A stretch of 15,236 bases of DNA from the NCBI GenBank assembly GCA_945867285.1, contig CAMBHX010000030.1, positions 1 through 15,236 of the forward strand, read 5' to 3'. This stretch comes from Sulfuricurvum sp. IAE1 (lineage in GTDB: Bacteria > Campylobacterota > Campylobacteria > Campylobacterales > Sulfurimonadaceae). The position numbers and the translations under genes are program-made. Every line of letters starts with the position of its first letter. Position 1 is the stretch's first letter. Positions 15,124 through 15,236 of the stretch are shown piece after piece. The notes beneath the pieces are model-generated. The model had not been told where the DNA came from. It saw nothing but the letters and a program-made list of their open reading frames with translations, and did no database searches.

Positions 15124-15236
15124 TTCTTTTTACAGAGATATCGGCATTAGAAACATACTATGAGGAGCTTGTTGGAAACTCTCGTGGTAAATATATTCCT
15201 GTATCATTGCGTACTCCATTGCTCTCAAATTTGGAT
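15102..15236 (+). CDS. Start of a downstream gene, possibly the ABC partner of the MlaE-like permease (partial)
   Basis: One frame stays open from the TAA at 15033-15035 to the window end; I translated it by hand. It reads IPISLNLILFTEISALETYY and then EELVGNSRGKYIPVSLRTPL LSNLD. The YIPVS...PLLSNLD part recalls the Q-loop region of MlaF-type ATPases, but no Walker A motif precedes it, so it may be a degenerate or unusual subunit. No ATG, GTG or reasonable TTG start exists in this frame upstream of that part. The listed start is an ATT with GAGG seven bases before it, overlapping the permease gene by 22 bases. The start and family are tentative; the remainder lies outside the window. Confidence 0.4.
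   Translation, partial: MPISLNLILFTEISALETYYEELVGNSRGKYIPVSLRTPLLSNLD

Noticed and set aside
1..15236. Search for CRISPR arrays, tRNA/rRNA genes, insertion sequences, integrases and toxin-antitoxin or defence genes
   Set aside because: No direct repeat arrays, RNA gene signatures, terminal repeats or recognisable mobile or defence proteins were seen on either strand.

Overview
The window looks like a chromosomal segment of a free-living Campylobacterota (epsilonproteobacterium) of the Sulfurimonas/Sulfuricurvum type. The evidence is gene content: the compact order folD-lepB-M50 protease-rpiB, the carboxyspermidine route to polyamines (carboxynorspermidine synthase plus NspC decarboxylase), a FecR/CHASE2-cyclase pair, an MlaE-type permease, moderate AT richness and tightly overlapping genes. 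The genus is inferred, not proven. No rRNA, tRNA, CRISPR array, insertion sequence, integrase or phage gene is visible, and every gene-free gap is shorter than 300 bases.

Layout. (1) Positions 1-2613, minus strand: a four-gene operon read folD, lepB, an M50 site-2-type protease, then rpiB (its 3' end is cut by the window edge), with overlapping or almost touching genes. (2) 2665-3955, plus strand: a small exported monoheme c-type cytochrome overlapping a CitE/HpcH-like aldolase. (3) 3944-4822, minus strand: a TonB protein whose 3' end overlaps the aldolase. (4) 4924-7304, plus strand: hemL, a DUF695-RraB fusion and dgkA, packed as an operon behind a good sigma70 promoter. (5) 7305-10782: a polyamine module. 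A gap with three consecutive stem-loops precedes carboxynorspermidine synthase; then come a VanY-like M15 peptidase with a twin-arginine leader and nspC. (6) 10840-13541: a secreted FecR-domain protein and a CHASE2-transmembrane-adenylate cyclase, coupled by a TGATG junction behind a near-consensus promoter. (7) 13626 to the end: an unrecognised, faintly LPP20-like protein, an MlaE-family lipid ABC permease and the start of a third gene, probably the ABC partner, which has no ATG/GTG/TTG start in the visible frame.

Most of the content is housekeeping: folate one-carbon metabolism, protein export, the pentose phosphate pathway, tetrapyrrole synthesis, lipid recycling and polyamines. The parts that invite a second look are the structured leader before the polyamine gene, the RraB domain in a lineage generally lacking RNase E, the FecR/CHASE2-cyclase signalling pair, and the unusual translation starts around the mlaE-like gene. 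I did not find a clear new defence or mobile system.
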